DNA from: Planoprotostelium fungivorum
Lineage: Eukaryota > Evosea > Variosea > Cavosteliida > Cavosteliaceae
DNA length: 64,000 nucleotides
Assembly (NCBI GenBank): GCA_003024175.1
Contig: MDYQ01000019.1
Span: 62,001-126,000, forward strand
Direction: 5' to 3'
How positions within the stretch are numbered: the stretch's first letter is position 1; every line of letters starts with the position of its first letter. This document shows, piece by piece, positions 35,329 to 46,389 of the stretch. Below the pieces are notes generated by a model. That model was not told where the DNA came from and searched no databases. It worked only from the letters and a program-made list of their open reading frames with translations. The position numbers were made by a program, and so were the translations under genes.

Positions 35329-35607
35329 GGTGACCGTCCTTGTCCGCTAAAAGAATGGGGAGTCGCTGCCTCTGAGCGCACAGAAGTCGCTGCGGAACGT
35401 TCAGACATAGAGGTGACATGTGAAAATTTAGACATCCAAATGATCGCTATCCAGCCACAAGTTTGGCTTGTTTTGTAACTCCAAAGGAGCTGTCGTTCTA
35501 AAAGGGACAGGTGCACTTCTAAAGAGGATTCCGTCAATAGCCCCTATGTCCACACCATCCAAATCAGACGTTCCATCATCATGACAAGTCTCTCGTTTCC
35601 GTTTCAT

Positions 35608-38600
35608 TTACCAAATAACAGATGAGGACAGAACCTCCCAGTTTTCCAGGAGGATCTTTACAAACTCGTTGGAGTCTTGTGTCTGCTCCATGATCAAGGC
35701 GGGGTTCGTGATGTCTTTGCATTTCATCAGGTTGGGTCCCATGACGATACACAGATTGGACGGCGACATTCGATTCTCCGCAGAACGGCTGCAGATCTGC
35801 ATCTCTTCAACTCTCTCTCCACATGCAACACATGGAGGATGACGATGATGGTGTCGCTGTTGGCTTTGCAGGACGTCTCACCTTGGCCGACAGATCTAAT
35901 ACGGTTTTGAGTAACATCCTGTGGGACGGAGGTAGAGAGGACAAGATGACGGGTGCATCGCTGACGACCGTCTTCTTTCGAACGGCTTCTAATACCTAAA
36001 GAGGTTCATGAGCTGTCGTTCCTCTCTTCTCTTCACCTTTGGATGGATTTCGTAGGTGATGACTGGGTCCGGGAGCTCTCTGAGGTACAATTTCAGGATG
36101 GAAGTGATGGCGTGACAGTCGGTGTTGGGAGGGAATTCGATCGCAGCGCCTGTGTCATTCATCAGTTGTTGTTCGAGATCAAGTGATGTGAATGATGTGA
36201 TGTGAATGATGTGATGTGAATGATGTGATGTGAATGATGTGATGTGAATGATGTGATGTGGGTGATGCAGATGATGTGTCTACCTCGATCAAACGATTCT
36301 CTCGTCTGTTGTATCCACGTGTTGGATCCAGATATCCGAAATATTCCTTCCGTCTTCAAAACTTGCTCCACGTTCAGTGCCTTCACTGCAATGTCCACCA
36401 AGAGAGGTACCTTTCATCATCAGACAAACATAACCATCATCATCATCATGACACACATCCAGATTGATTCCCTTCTCTCTCTCTCGTTGTAGAATGACAT
36501 CCAATGGGGCACCGAAATAAGGATTGGATGGTTTCGTCGGTTTCGTCTTCTTTCGATCTCCAGAATTTCCACGGATGACACCCTCGATCATGTCTTGCCA
36601 CTGTCTCATCTGACGTCATCATCAGCATCTCATCGCGATCATCTCCTCGACATCATGATCACGATGTGATGATCACCTCGTCTTCTCGATTCACGGTCCA
36701 TTTGTGTTCCTTCTTTGCATTTCTCAAGTGAAAGAAGACACGGCCGTCAGAGAAAGAGGAAGAAGTCTCACAGGCAGGGCCCAACGGGATGGTCTTGTAT
36801 GGCTTCGGGCAGGGCTGTTGGGATGAGCATCTACAACGTTGTAGATCGACGTCTCACGATGGTCATGGCAGGTTCATTGTTGAAGTAGTAGACGGCAGCG
36901 TCTGTCAGAATGATGTACTTCTCTTTCCTGTGGGACCTCTTCCTGATGATGCTGATCCATCCCTCTTTGATGACCTGTAGATTTCAGTGAGATTCGGTGG
37001 AAATCTGGTGGGAATTTCACCTGTTTACCCTCCAATGGTGGTTCGACTCTTCTGACGGGTGGAGCGACGAATTGAATGATACTGACGTTCCTCAGATCTT
37101 CCAAAAATCGATGAAATTTCACCCTGATGCGGAATCTCGCTTCTCGAGATCACTGAATGACTTTTTCACTTTACGATCGATGGAAGTGGGTGCCAATTGT
37201 CCCGTGAATTGTAGAGCAGAGTCGTCTCTTCTGGCCGGCATCTGTAGGGGGTGAGACGACGATCTACAGCGTTGTATATGGATACCTCTTGGACTATCAA
37301 TTTACTGTCGGGTTTGTTGAATGCGATCTCAAAGGCGGGAATGGCTGCGAGAATTTTCACGGATTTTTCACAGAAATATCGTGGAAAACTCACGTTGTAT
37401 GATCACACTGCCCCTGACTGAATCTATTCGAGAGCCCGTCGTGTTCGCTCTACTCCTCGTCACCGGAAAATCCTCAGAATGTTGGTCGTAAGCTGTACGA
37501 CTCAGAAATTTCATCGAGATTTCGACGACTCACTCGGTGGTGGGTCGTAATAGATGGTGGGAGGGGGTGCGATGAATCCCGCTTCTTCTTGGCTGTTCGA
37601 ACGTGAAGCTCGATTCAACATGCCGTGTTCTGCCAAAAGTCATCTACAACGTTGTAGACGGATCGATCACCGCTCTCTACGCTGAGTCTTCTGCCCGAGA
37701 TGGGTGGTACCGGTGGAGGCTGTGATGATCTCCTCTCCGCGTAGGACATCTCTCCTCGATCTTCTTGTTGATGTAGCTCGTATTGCGATACCGCAGTGAA
37801 AGAACCATCCGTATCACTCTCTTCTTCCATCTGTGGTTGAGACGAAGGTAACTCGTTGTGTTCTGATTCGTACAATTCTAACAGTGTCAGGAGAGGAATG
37901 GGATAGAGACATTCACCCTCTCCGCTCTCTTCTGATCCTTGTAATTCTTCGAAGGGAGTTGTAGATGGTTCGATCGTAGTGATCGAATCCACATTGCTCG
38001 TTGTAGATGGAAGAACTGTAGCATGTGACGTGATAGGGGTGGGAGGGGGAACAGCAGGGGTAGAAGGCATGGTAGAGGGGGTGGGTGGGAGAGCAGCAGG
38101 GGTGAGAGGGATGGTGGAGGGGGTGGGAGGGGGTGGAGTAGGGGTGGGGACGATCGATGGTTTCCTCTGCTGCGGTGACATTCTGACCGACGGGGGAGTC
38201 TGTAGATGTCAGTGAAATCTCCCGTACGTCACGTGATCACCTTCGCCGGATCAGACTCTTTGATGCCCGCTTTCTGTCGTCCTTTAGATCTCATCGAAAT
38301 TTCGCGTTCACCTCGAGAGCTTGTTTTCTGGCCACGATGGAAGGCGAAGTCCTCGGACTCACGTGTGGTTGTGTAGTTCCTGTCGTGTTGATGTGTTGTA
38401 CGGCCTGCTTGACGCCACCCAGGACGATCGATGGGGTATTCACGCGATTTCCCGCCATTTTTTGGGCGGGAACGGCCTGGGTACCGGAGTCGAACGACTT
38501 GGTGAGGTTCGTTGTGGAGGGGGCACGAGATGAGGAGTGGATGTAAGTTGCGTGGGGTCGGTTCGTTGTAGATACACCTTCCATCTTCTGAACGGTGCTG

Positions 38601-39453
38601 ATCACGACACTCTACATCAGCATGTGAGATCGATGCTGATGATGCGACGGGAGAAATGAAAATGCTCACCTTCTTAGGCTCGTGGGGAGCAGAGCTGAAC
38701 TTCTACGGAGAATCAGGAGAGATGTGATGTGTGGGCGTGAACATGACGAAGATCTCACCGCCTGGATGTTCTTTACGGAGGGAGAGACGTTCGTGTTGGT
38801 GACCGATGTCGTACGGATGAGACCCGATGGATGACCGACCGGAGATGATTGTGTCGGAAGAGTCTGATGGAATGTGTTGACGACGGGGTAATGTGAGCTG
38901 CTGAGGTTTCCACGAGGAGCGGCAGCGACAGCTGATGGAGGCCACACTTGGTGCTGCGATATACTGCTGGCCGCTTGTCTCATCATCTGGATGGCCTCCG
39001 GATTACTAACGCTCTGGAATGGGTGAGTATAAAATTGATGGTGGATTCTCACCGATTTAGCTCGGTTAGGTCCGAAGACGTATATAGGAGCGGCTTGTTG
39101 GGGAATGCTTGATCTCGGATCTTCATATGTAGTTCTTCGGCTCGTGTGATCGATGTAGTAATTTCTACCGATACTGTCCGTGGCCGTCTCCCAACCTGGA
39201 TTGTTCTCAGTCATGGAAGCGATCTTCCACAGAACATACCGGCGGGGAGGCCAGAATTACTGATTCGTCGAGGATCGGCATAAGTAGTCGATTGATTGAG
39301 ATGGTCTATATAATACGTCTTGCCATTCCTGTCTTTGGCAGACTCCCATCCTTCGATCAATCATCAGACGATACGAATGTTGGGAGGTAATGAATATCTG
39401 GCCTCACCTAATGGTAATCTCTCTTGCACTATGACGACTCGCTCAGAGGCCAT
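35608..39453 (-). CDS. WW-WW-PH-RhoGAP protein
   Basis: Rho-family GTPase-activating protein. After MASERVVIVQERLPL come two WW domains (GWESAKDRNGKTYYIDHLNQ and GWETATDSIGRNYYIDHTSR), each with a downstream EDPR/ADPR end. A long Pro/Ser/Thr linker follows, including HYPVVNTFHQTLPTQSSPVG and an acidic part. The PH domain reads VIKEGWISIIRKRSHRKEKY, IILTDAAVYYFNN. The RhoGAP domain has the arginine finger (TEGIFRISGSNTWIQQTRES), then LYLRELPDPVITYEIHPK and MSPSNLCIVMGPNLMK, ending EVLSSSVIW. Domain order matches metazoan ARHGAP9/12/27 apart from the missing SH3. More than 15 introns, three with the full palindrome. Confidence 0.87.
36180..36260. repeat. 14-bp intronic minisatellite
   Basis: About five tandem copies of GTGATGTGAATGAT lie in an intron within the RhoGAP domain. 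They make it about 140 nt, far longer than its neighbours. The host exons are FDRG before and AAIEFPPNTDCHA after. Confidence 0.85.
36829..36846. repeat. Intron palindrome copy 8 (perfect)
   Basis: Perfect 18-bp copy in the intron after the first half of the PH domain of the RhoGAP gene. The sense intron starts GTGAGACGTCG and then enters the palindrome. Confidence 0.9.
37262..37279. repeat. Intron palindrome copy 9 (degenerate)
   Basis: ATCTACAGCGTTGTATAT, two mismatches from the consensus, in another RhoGAP-gene intron whose sense strand starts GTATCC. Confidence 0.82.
37642..37659. repeat. Intron palindrome copy 10 (17 of 18)
   Basis: Third RhoGAP-gene copy. The sense intron reads GTGATCGATCC, then the palindrome, with TGAC overlapping the end of the right arm (TTGTAGATGAC). 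Confidence 0.9.
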
Positions 39454-39940
39454 AATTATGATGATATCCGAAGGACAATGTATGAAGAGAGAGCGAGCTG
39501 ATTATAAATAGAGGATGTACTGTGTCAGTGTACTTTCATACGGTGTCTCTCTTTGGAGATCGTGCCTCAGATGATGTCTGGTGTTTGTTGTTTTACCCGA
39601 AATTTGTTTTATTTGTGTTTTTTTCAGAGTGGACTAAGTTTGTGGAAGAGACATCTGACCCGGCATCAAACAGCTTGCCGCATGTGTTCTCTAATAAAAA
39701 AGCGTGAGACAACTGCATAATCATACAAGCGTACATCATCATACTTTGCAAAGAGAACATGATCAGCTCAACTATTTATCGTTCAACCTGAACGGTCACC
39801 TTCTCTACCTCCCTCCCTCCTGTATCTTTGCGTTTCTCTCTGGCACCGCCCATCCTCAACAGAAGAGGAAGAAGAAGAGGGGAGGATGCTCGTGAAGAAC
39901 AAACAGAAGGCCTTACTATATAAATCTTGTTTATATACAT
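39454..39940. other. Intergenic gap with no supported gene
   Basis: About 490 bp between the RhoGAP start and the 3' end of the coiled-coil gene. Plus-strand frames of 60 codons (39522-39707, 39704-39895) start on weak codons and show no motif. The region is more AT-rich and presumably carries the RhoGAP promoter. Confidence 0.5.
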
Positions 39941-42147
39941 TCATTGTGACTCCATTGGAGAGCTCTGGTTGGCCTCAACTCTTTCCTTGTAACCTTGCAG
40001 AGAAGACGCCGAGGGCGGACAAAACACCAGAACCTCATCTTCATCGCTGTCCTCCTCCTCTCCATCGTCCTCTTCAGACTGCTGTTCCACAGTCTCCTCC
40101 CATTCTTCAGCCTCTGCGACCTCCTCCAGATTGGCCACTCCAGAGTTGTGTGTGACAACCGTCAGGACTTCATCCAGGTCCTCCTCATCAAAGCGTATCA
40201 CTAACTCCGTGAGCTTCCAGACGAGAAGAAGGATCACCTTCTACTCCACTCGTAGCTGCCGAGATACTGCTCGATACGGGAGTGGATTGACTCCTGAGCT
40301 CTCCTGCTGTGAGTCAGAATGGAAGAAGAGGGAAGAGGACTCACCCGGTGCATAGTGGAAGATTATCTGTGGTTCGGGCTGCAGACGAGGATTGACCACG
40401 GCAGTGGTTGCATTTGCAGATAAAAGATCAGACAGATCGCTCAACTTGAAGAGCTTTGTCGCCGACGTGATGAGGTCGACGTCATCGTCCATCGAGGCCT
40501 CTAGGCGTCTCTTGTTGCGAGTAGACTGAACCGGGGCTTCCGTTGGATTGCCCAGCTTCGAATGTTTTGCGAAGTTTGTCAGGTCGGCGTCCACGTCAGG
40601 CTCGAGGATTCTCTTGGATCCACGCGAGACTTCGACCCTTGCAGGTGTGGGAGCGAAGGTCGCTGAGGTGTCGTCCCTTGAATGTCTTCGAAATTTACGG
40701 AGGACGTTGCCCACAGGTGCAGGGGTGGTAGTTCTATCGACAAATGCGGCTGTTGGAGCCGGGATGGACGTTGATGTCTCTATGGGGGTAGTAGAGGTGT
40801 TCATCGGAGTGGAAGATGAGATCACCTCTTCGAGCTCAGTTACGTCTCCGTCTCTTCTTCTCAGCTCTCCGTTCGGTCTGGCGGACGATGCCTCTGAGCT
40901 GGCCTTCAACGCGGACATCTCCTGAATCTGTCAGCTCCGTCATCGTTCGTGTGTACCTCTTGGACGCTCTTCAGCTTGGCCTCTCGCATTTCGGTGATCT
41001 TTCGAGCGTTCTTGATACGGACAATTTGCACTTTGATCGCCTCTTTGTGCTTGTCCGAACAAGTCTTGGCAACCGACTTGGTCTTCGAAAGTTCCTGAGT
41101 CGTGTCAGTCTCAGATGATGATGATGATGACGTGAATGTACCTCTTGGACCTTCTGTAATTCGACCGCGTGTTCAGCTTTGAGCTCTTCTTCGAGTCTGA
41201 CCGAGGAGCTCTTGGTGTTGGAGATATCCTGTGTAGAGGGTCAGCCTCACCGGATGAGATGAGATGCCATCACCTCTTGTGCCTTCTTCAGCTGGCTCTG
41301 AAGGGCGTTGACCACCTCTGCGTGGCTGACGGCATCGATGTGGTGAACCGAATTGACGGTGGAGAGCTCCTGCAACGTGTCAGCCCCGTGATGGTGAGAT
41401 GCATCACCTGTTGTGCCTTCTCCAGCTCATCTTGTTTGATCTTGAGATCTTCGGAGGACTTGACAGAGGTGGTGCGAGAGGTCTTCCTGAGGTCGTCGGC
41501 TTCCTGTGTGGGGTCAATCACCAGATGAGATCGGATGATGGAATCACCTCCTGGAGATGCTTCACTTGGCTGATTAAGGTTTTGACCTCGTGTCTGAGGG
41601 CCTCCGAAGTGGGTTGGGATTCAGAAAGCTTCTGTGAGGGGGTCAGACCGAAATGAGGGCCTTCATTTACCGTTTCATGCTCCTGACAGAGAGTGAGGAG
41701 GGCTTTCTCGTTTTCTTCCTTGTGTTCCAAAAGGCCTTCGAGACGGGAGATCTTCTGTGGCATGTCAGTCCAACCGAATCGTATGACCCCCCGAGATGAT
41801 TCGTTATGTGAGATGATTGTGATTACCTCGTGAAGCTTCTGGATATCGGCACGAATCGCTGCGTCTTGTTCTCCTCTACGATTCTGACGTTTGTACAGAA
41901 CCTACCGTCGTCAGCCCGTCCACAATCGCATTACCATCACCTGGCTGATCTTCTCTAAAGCTTCGTTCGAAGGTCTGATGTAAGCCAAAAGCTGAAAGAG
42001 GTTCTTCTGAAAAGCAGATTGATTCTGATCATGTGAGTTGTTGAGACGGGCGGACTGGACGTTGGTAAAGCTCTCTACCACACGAAGAACTACGTTCAAA
42101 AGAAGGTAGACGAAGAGGGAGACCAAGGTAAAGACCGTTGCTTGCAT
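39941..42147 (-). CDS. N-terminal TM, coiled-coil protein with acidic C-terminus
   Basis: The start MQATVFTLVSLFVYLLLNVV is a single membrane anchor. Then follow at least eight consecutive short exons, all phase 0 and 75-140 nt, each encoding a coiled-coil segment that typically ends QE, QQ or HE (KHLQE, EKAQQ, KKAQE, QKVQE, KSVQE). The next part is Ser/Thr/Pro-rich (EEVISSSTPMNTSTTPIETS) with RKFRRHSRDD-type basic patches. The last exons are strongly acidic (QQSEEDDGEEEDSDEDEVLV) and end SSPMESQ. It resembles a golgin or kinectin-like tether in layout, but no family can be named. The introns share a clear CTGAC branch-like site. Confidence 0.65.
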
Positions 42148-43413
42148 GTTGTTCGTTTTCGTAACTGAAGCAGATAGCAAAATTGCCTTCGAGGTGAGGA
42201 AATCTCGTTTTCGCGGACAACTGCAGGTAACGGAACCACGCTAGTCGACACTCTACAAAAGCTAACGGCCGCGCAACCTCTTGGACTGTTGGAATTTCTC
42301 TCGGACAGAAACAACTGGTCGGTAGCCTGACTTTTATTTCGAGAATATCTCGTTTTAGACGATTCAGCCTCACCTTCACATCGCCTCAGGTCCTCCACTC
42401 GTCAAGGTGGACTGATCGGCCCTCGGCTATTTGATGTCAAACATATGTGGGTGACATCACATTCGAATATCCTCAATAGCTTCTGTAGGTTGAAAAGAGG
42501 TAGAAGATGGATCAAATAATTCCACAAAGGAGATGGACTTACCTGAATCGAGTTTCTGATCTGTGATGGGTGGACGATTGCATCGTCTGTCTTTTATCGC
42601 CTCAGAATCGATGAGAATGGACAGAAATCCCCAATAGATGAGTGTGACCCACGTAAGAGTTCTCGTTTGTCAACATCTTTCTTCATCTGTTTTTAAAAGA
42701 GGCAGCCGACCGTCGTGACGCCGACATGTTCGAACTCACCTGCACCTCTTGCTTCTGTTGCTCTTCTTCGATACTTCCTGCCTTTGACTTCTCATTGACA
42801 GGCGGCCGCCTTTACCGTTCAGGTCCTACTGTCCCTGGAGATACAGGTGCGTCTCATCTCTCACTTCTTTTGCTCTATTTTCGTCAGCACGGAAGAGTTG
42901 GAGTGTGATGGATCGACCTCGTCCTGTATGAAAGTTCACATCATGCCGCATGAGACAGAAGCTGAACATCGCCAAAGAACCCTGGAAGATCTCGATTTTA
43001 AGTCGGAAACATCTGTCGAGAGCAGTCGTCCTCCGTTCTCACCATTTGGGGCCATATCATACCGACCGTACCATATAAAGGAAGTGGAGAATAAAGCCTC
43101 TCCTGCTTCCCCGGTAGCTTAAGCTCATTGGATTTAGTGACTAAAGAGGCTAGAAGAAGAAAAGTGTTTGTGGTGACCTGGGCACGTTATGGTCGAGAAA
43201 TTTTGACTATTTCCACACGACCCCACGTTTACAACTCTTATGTAACCATCTGAATAAGGAAGATAATACTCTGCAGTAACTTCTGTACAGATCTGCCAAT
43301 GTACGAAGCTGATGAGGTGAGTCTTCGATTCAAAGGCCGTGCGAAAATGCGTCATTCATAGTCGCCAGAGATAAAATGTCTCGTTCTAGACATTGACACC
43401 AGTCGCGTGGAGA
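42148..43413. other. Gene-poor stretch with two conflicting small models
   Basis: Two weak spliced models overlap here. Minus strand, 42686 to 42402: MKKDVDKRELL joins DAIVHPSQIRNSIQKLLRIF and stops after RGPISPP, three exons in phase. Plus strand, 42638 to 43122: MSVTH joins RQPTVVTPTCSNSPAPLAS, then a hydrophobic part (VQVLLSLEIQVRLISHFFCS) and EELECDGSTSSCMKVHIMP to GAISYRPYHIKEVEN; this needs one unusual GTTGCT donor. At most one is likely to be right in the shared 42638-42686. Neither has a known domain. Confidence 0.3.
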
Positions 43414-43617
43414 TCATCTAACGATGAACCTGGCAGCACTTCGGACAGTGTGACATTCTCTGATAGAACCACCCTCATTCCCCTCAATCACTCGCCTTTT
43501 CATCGATCGACATCCATGCATTTCATACACAACACGTAAAACGAAGACGTCGAGAAATATGGACAAGATTACTCCAAACATCATCTTCCAAGGTGTCATC
43601 TTTATAACATTCCTCAT
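43414..43617 (-). CDS. Possible small membrane protein
   Basis: An ATG-started 67-codon frame just downstream (9 bp) of the MRH-type gene on the same strand. It has a hydrophobic segment (WKMMFGVILSIFLDVFVLRV) and a basic tail. It may be a real small gene, or merely the 3' untranslated region of its neighbour. Confidence 0.3.
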   Translation of the reverse strand: MRNVIKMTPWKMMFGVILSIFLDVFVLRVVYEMHGCRSMKRRVIEGNEGGSIRECHTVRSAARFIVR

Positions 43618-43625
43618 CAGCCTTC

Positions 43626-44582
43626 TTATCTCATGAGGCTGACGGGGATATAGACTTTGTTATGTGGCTTGGGAAAGGTAGGAGTCGTGTTAAACACGAG
43701 CACTCCCTCTTCTAATTCGGAAGATGCAGGTGACGACTGGCTCACAGCCCTCCTCCTCTTGATGATGTAGACTCCAAGCATGACGCACACGACGATCGAT
43801 ACACCCCTTTGTCTCATCAGCATGTGCCATCGATGAGCATCAAGATCACGATCATCTCACAAGGGAAGAGCGTAGGTGAAGACTCTGTTCCTGCCGATGA
43901 TCTTGTGTTGATTCTTGGACGGGCATCCAGCCGGGTGCGACAGGTGAACTCTCCACATGTTTCCACGGGAGGAGATGCCCTTCACGATGGTCTCCTTTGA
44001 GCACGAGACGGTGACCTCCGCTCTCTCACCAAAGAAAGCTTGGACAGTCGAGTGTCTGTGAGAAACTATTTCTTCGTGAGAAAATCTAGATATCAATACC
44101 TCTCCAGAGGAAGAATGAAGAACTGAGAAGAAAAATGTGATGATTTGCGAATGATGGATCACCTCTCCAAGTTCTCGTGGCTTTCTCTGCAACAGTCTCT
44201 CCTTCAGTTCCATTGATCGCTGTGCCGCGACAGATGGCTGCAGATGGACTGCACCAAGTCTGGTTATTAGGCAGCAGATCGACGTCTAGAGGTTGACAGA
44301 TGGAGATCGTCCAAGTTTGGTTGATCTGATCGTGACATTTCAGCCACCATCTCGATTCTCAGAAGCATTTTGATGATGTCGCTATCAACTCACTTTGGGT
44401 GAAACAATGGGTTGAATGGATCGTGTAGTCACGGCACCCAACGTTTCGGGCACGCCGGTCCATTGGACAGTCTGAACATCAGAAAGATCCCAGACGTAAT
44501 CCCCCTCACGAATGTAACAACCACCGACGGCGGCTGCCATCATCACGAGGAGGATGATAGAGACTCCGACTCCCCTCAGCAT
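43626..44582 (-). CDS. Type I membrane protein with MRH-like (mannose-6-phosphate receptor homology) ectodomain
   Basis: A signal peptide (LRGVGVSIILLVMMAAAVGG) is followed by CYIREGDYVWDLSDV, the C...DLS start typical of MRH domains (Atg27, cation-dependent M6P receptor). Later parts fit the fold: NQTWTISICQPL, NQTWCSPSAAICRG, AEVTVSCSKETIVKG and MWRVHLSHPAGCP. A final exon supplies the membrane span and tail (QRGVSIVVCVMLGVYIIKRR, then SSELEEGVLVFNTT). Likely a sorting receptor or autophagy/Golgi membrane protein cycling through endosomes. Assignment is by cysteine pattern; other lectin-like receptors are possible. It diverges from the Zn2Cys6 gene with 272 bp between starts. Confidence 0.55.
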
Positions 44583-44854
44583 GGCTCGAGAGAGGTCGTA
44601 ACGAATTGTTGAACGAACGACGGGAAACAGTCTTGACAGGTGGGTGGAATCGGCGGGAGAATCTTCTCATCGCCTGATGGCAGAACACAACTTTGGTTTT
44701 CCTCTCTAACCGCCTCCATAACTGGTATGAGATGAGTTAGTATGTGTTGTGTCGATGGCGAACGGGAAGTCTTATAAAAGGTCAATAAACATTAAAATCG
44801 AAAACTGGACACAGGTCACGTGATTGAGGAGAGCGGAATAACGCCAACAACACC

Positions 44855-46057
44855 ATGTGTGAACCATCTGGAGGAGATGGTCCACCGAATGACGGTTCTT
44901 CTCCACCATCAGTATCGTCAGCTCAATCTGAAACACCTCTTCGCGATGCCGCATCTTCCAAGATAACATGTACTAACTGCAGGAAGAGTCACGTCACGTG
45001 TGATGGAAGTGAGAGGTCTCGTCTGTCAAACTTCTTCTCACATTCACAGAAACACCTTGCCACAGATGCTCTCTTCGAGCGATAGAATGCATCGCCGCAC
45101 CGAGAAGGAAACCAGGACCGCAGCCAAAGAGAATGAGATTCTCAGACATCGAGGTCACTGCGGCCACCACACTCATCAGTCTTCCACCCATCAATCACCT
45201 TTCGGGTGGAGTTGATGTTGTCGTCGGCGAGGCCATGCGAAAACTTTTACCCCCATCACCTGATGAAATCGAGAGGTCCGATCGAGATCCTCCGGCGCTC
45301 TACGTGCCATCAGAACAAGAGTTGGAAGAATTTGAAAAGATCTTTTTGACCAAGTGAGATCGATCGACATCACTTCCCACCTCAGATGACTGATCCTAAT
45401 CAGTGGACACAGTCAAGAAGGATTCGCCGCCGTGAGAAGGACAGCTCTCATCGTGCGAAACAAGGTGAAGATCATGATCGTATCCATCTGACCCGTGCAG
45501 ATGAACGAGATCAAAAAGTTTGTGACGGTCGATCAGAGAGAATACCTGTGGGTCCACTTCAAAGAGCAACTGCAGGTACGCCACGATGGAGAATCTATGG
45601 AGACTCACTGTCCCAGGCCCACAAGGAGATGGCCCAGATATCCGACACACCCACCCTGATCTGGGAGAGGTGCAACGCCTTACACTTCATCAACAAGGCC
45701 GCAATACAACTGCTCGGCTGGGTCCGTCCAATGCCTTACCGCGAGAACTCCGACTTACTTCACGTGAGATGTCACGGTAAGATGCCGCTGACATCGCGTC
45801 AGGTGTTGTCTCCTCAGATGTCTGATTTCCTTCGAGTTTTCTTGATCAAATCTTTCTTGGACGGTGCGATGACGGCAGATTCATATCGAGCGGGGTACAG
45901 GAGGGTCGAAAACCAGAAGCCAGAGTACAAGATGTGCAATTTCATCGTCTCGGTGAAGAGAGATCTGTTGGGTCTGCCTCAGTTGTTCGTCATGCAGATG
46001 GTGCCTGATCCAGAGCCACGCGTGGTGGATTATCCGAAGGACTTGGTGGACATGTGA
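44855..46057 (+). CDS. Zn2Cys6 (fungal-type) transcription factor with PAS-like domain
   Basis: Exon 1 and 2 together give a perfect binuclear cluster: CTNCRKSHVTCDG joins KTPCHRCSLRAIEC, spacing C-2-C-6-C-5-C-2-C-6-C, followed by a basic linker (RRKPGPQPKRMR). Downstream is a PAS-like region (TPTLIWERCNALHFINKAAI, then QLLGWVRPMPYRENSDLL) and a conserved end (FIVSVKRDLLGLPQLFVMQM). This order matches the fungal ERT1/RDS2/AcuK regulators of gluconeogenesis. The reading needs the acceptor near 45401 (joining FLTN to GHSQEGFAAVRTALIVRNK) and an intron at 45464-45499. Nuclear role is a firm family inference; target pathway is only suggested. Confidence 0.85.
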
Positions 46058-46389
46058 TGATGGATGAGACACGATCATCACAATGTGATGGACATGATAC
46101 GTGAGAAGACACGACAGTTGAGAGAATTGTGGAGGGAAACATCAGAGAACGATAAAGGCATCTTTTTGTATTTGTGATGCGACATCATTTCTTTCGTGAT
46201 CGCAGCGATGATGAGAAAGTCAAATGTGGGTGTACGCTTTGCTTCTCTCTCATTGACTGGCACCGAACGAGTCCATTAAGAGATCGGCCGCCAGTCCGGC
46301 TGTCAATCTTCCTTCTTCAACTTCTCTCTGTACCTGATCACCGTCAATCATCACGATCATCAAGATCATCAAGATCATCATCATGATCA
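46058..46389. other. Convergent 3' region with ATCATCAAG repeats
   Basis: About 330 bp between two stop codons. It contains a short run of ATCATCAAG units (about 46346-46390) that runs up to the MMAA stop. No gene is supported here. Confidence 0.55.

Noticed and set aside
39522-39895. Two 60-codon plus-strand frames in the gap before the coiled-coil gene
   Set aside because: No homology, poor start codons and AT-rich composition; treated as intergenic.
42029-42398. Minus-strand frames upstream of the membrane coiled-coil gene
   Set aside because: They are short, Arg/Ser-rich, and start on a weak codon or in the neighbour's leader. No conserved motif.
44576-44785. Small minus-strand frame (MEAVREENQSCVLPSGD...) overlapping the MRH gene start
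   Set aside because: It overlaps the start codon of a better-supported gene and is most likely its 5' leader.
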